5,284 nucleotides of DNA. It comes from Chloroflexota bacterium (GTDB lineage Bacteria; Chloroflexota; Anaerolineae; Caldilineales; Caldilineaceae). Of the stretch, positions 4,579-5,284 are shown in pieces (the first letter of the stretch is position 1; the number at the start of each line of letters is the position of its first letter). The DNA is taken from positions 1 to 5,284 of the forward strand of contig QEUY01000334.1 of NCBI GenBank assembly GCA_003577365.1, read 5' to 3'. Position numbers and translations under genes: made by a program. The notes beneath the pieces are model-generated. The model was not told where the DNA came from, did no database searches, and worked only from the letters and a program-made list of their open reading frames with translations.

Positions 4579-4961
4579 AACCCTTACCGATGCGCAGCCC
4601 CTTTGACGGGGGCGAAATTGTCGTCACCCGCTTCTACTGTCCCGGCAGCGATGTCAGCGTGGAAGGGCGCTTTGCCGTCGCCATGCCCTTTGCCCAACTG
4701 TCCCCCGAACAACTGCGCTTTGTCGAGACCTTTGTACGCTGCGAGGGCAAGCTCTCACGCATGGAAGACGAGATGGGCCTCTCCTACCCCACCCTGCGCA
4801 GCCGGCTGCATGACATCATCCGCGCCCTGGGCTATGAACCGGGCCGCGAAGAAGGCCCAGCCATTTCGGAAGACGCCCGCCGCGCCATCCTCAACGAGCT
4901 GGACCAGGGCAAGATCACATTCGAGCAGGCCATGGCGCGCCTGCAAGGAGATGAAGCATGA
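4575..4961 (+). CDS. DUF2089-family regulator with a degenerate zinc ribbon
   Basis: Likely cytosolic DNA-binding regulator of 128 aa; the target is unknown. The DUF2089 core is clear: EGRFAVAMPFAQLSPEQLRF (30-49), then FVETFVRCEGKLSRMEDEMG and LSYPTLRSRLHDIIRALGY (69-87), which reads as a helix-turn-helix. In the family as I know it, the N-terminus is a zinc ribbon with two CPxC pairs. Here the pairs read S8-P-F-D11 and C22-P-G-S25, so three of the four cysteines are gone while the surrounding sequence (GGEIVVTRFYCP, VEGRF) is kept. Residues 98-124 (ISEDARRAILNELDQGKITF and on) form a helical pair resembling the SHOCT-like segment at the N-terminus of YvlB/DUF4097 proteins. The start overlaps the stop of a 10-codon ORF (ATGA), and the stop overlaps the beta-helix gene start by the same 4 bases. 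Autoregulation is plausible but not shown. Confidence 0.88.
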   Translation: MKPLPMRSPFDGGEIVVTRFYCPGSDVSVEGRFAVAMPFAQLSPEQLRFVETFVRCEGKLSRMEDEMGLSYPTLRSRLHDIIRALGYEPGREEGPAISEDARRAILNELDQGKITFEQAMARLQGDEA

Positions 4962-5284
4962 GCAGTGAACAATCTGTCGAGAGTGGCCGCCAGCCCACGT
5001 TGACCGTGCGCGCCGTGCACGGCAATCTGGTCGTGCGCGGCTGGGGCGAAGCGCGCATCTTGGCGCGCGCCGCCGACACGCTCCAGTTGCAGCGTGACGA
5101 GGAGGAAGGCTGGACACTGTCGGCCCCAGGCGATGCGCTGCTGTTTGTGCCGCAGGCGGCGCGCCTGATCGTGCAGGATGTCCACGGCGACGGCCAGATC
5201 ACCGGCGTGGAAGGCGACATCATCGTCCAGAACTGCCATGGCAACCTGGTGCTGGCCCAGACCGGCCCCGCCACCCTGGATACC
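4958..5284 (+). CDS. DUF4097-like repetitive beta-strand (beta-helix) protein, 3' end outside window
   Basis: The frame is open from ATG 4958 to the last base, giving 109 codons. The start is secure: AAGGAG (4945-4950) lies 7 nt upstream and ATG overlaps the DUF2089 stop as ATGA. After a short polar N-terminus (1-13) the protein is built of short beta-strand repeats with Gly turns: VHGNLVVRGW (20-29), VHGDGQITG, VEGDIIVQN and CHGNLVLAQ, each about 9-11 residues. This is the pattern of DUF4097-type right-handed beta-helices, also called adhesin-like or GIN-type. The visible N-terminus has no signal peptide or membrane segment, so the protein is either cytosolic or anchored through a part beyond the window. 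DUF4097 proteins such as B. subtilis YvlB usually carry a SHOCT-like helix pair at their own N-terminus; here that segment sits at the end of the preceding DUF2089 protein. The function is unknown; envelope-stress sensing is a guess from YvlB-like operons. Confidence 0.82.
   Translation, partial: MSSEQSVESGRQPTLTVRAVHGNLVVRGWGEARILARAADTLQLQRDEEEGWTLSAPGDALLFVPQAARLIVQDVHGDGQITGVEGDIIVQNCHGNLVLAQTGPATLDT

Overview
The window is GC-rich chromosomal DNA from a bacterium, with one AT-rich island at about 4110-4225. The gene set suggests a Chloroflexota-like organism (Anaerolineae or relatives). The pointers are a DUF2089-type regulator coupled to a repetitive beta-strand (DUF4097-like) protein, a DUF4870/Tic20-like membrane protein with a long Pro/Ala-rich N-terminus, and a metallophosphoesterase of a 'VSDxV' type. 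This assignment rests on recalled family resemblance and no search was run. There is no sign of an insertion sequence, CRISPR array, tRNA or rRNA.

Layout. (1) 2-403 (+) is the 3' end of a coiled-coil protein gene that began before the window. (2) 3220-407 (-) is a tight three-gene operon: metallophosphoesterase, HD-domain phosphohydrolase, then rimO (methylthiotransferase for ribosomal protein S12). The first two genes overlap by 4 bp (GTGA) and the last two by 59 bp. A near-consensus promoter (TTGACC-N17-TACAAT) ends 8 nt before the ATG at 3220, so the operon mRNA is probably leaderless and the phosphoesterase probably starts at 3220 rather than at the upstream ATG at 3238. (3) 3447-4043 (+) is a DUF4870-like membrane protein, with a long hairpin in its upstream region and a textbook intrinsic terminator at 4066-4111. 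(4) 4197-5284 (+) is a second operon. It is driven by a consensus promoter with an extended -10 (TTGACA-N16-TATGAT). It encodes a 76-aa orphan protein, a candidate 10-codon leader ORF, a DUF2089-family regulator, and the first 109 codons of a DUF4097-like beta-helix protein cut by the window end.

The rightmost operon is the most interesting part. The DUF2089 start has little Shine-Dalgarno sequence of its own. It overlaps by ATGA the stop of the 10-codon ORF, which does have an AGGA ribosome site, and DUF2089 in turn overlaps the beta-helix gene by ATGA. This looks like a relay of translational coupling. The DUF2089 protein keeps its helix-turn-helix-like core but has lost three of the four cysteines expected in its N-terminal zinc ribbon. 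It carries at its C-terminus a short helical (SHOCT-like) segment of the type more often fused to the N-terminus of DUF4097 proteins. The inference is a regulator-effector pair in which the beta-helix protein and the degenerate DUF2089 protein work together, possibly in envelope sensing. The function is unproven.

In the left operon, two predicted metal-dependent phosphohydrolases are coupled to rimO. The phosphoesterase lacks the histidine of the usual D-x-H metal motif, although the rest of its active site is intact.
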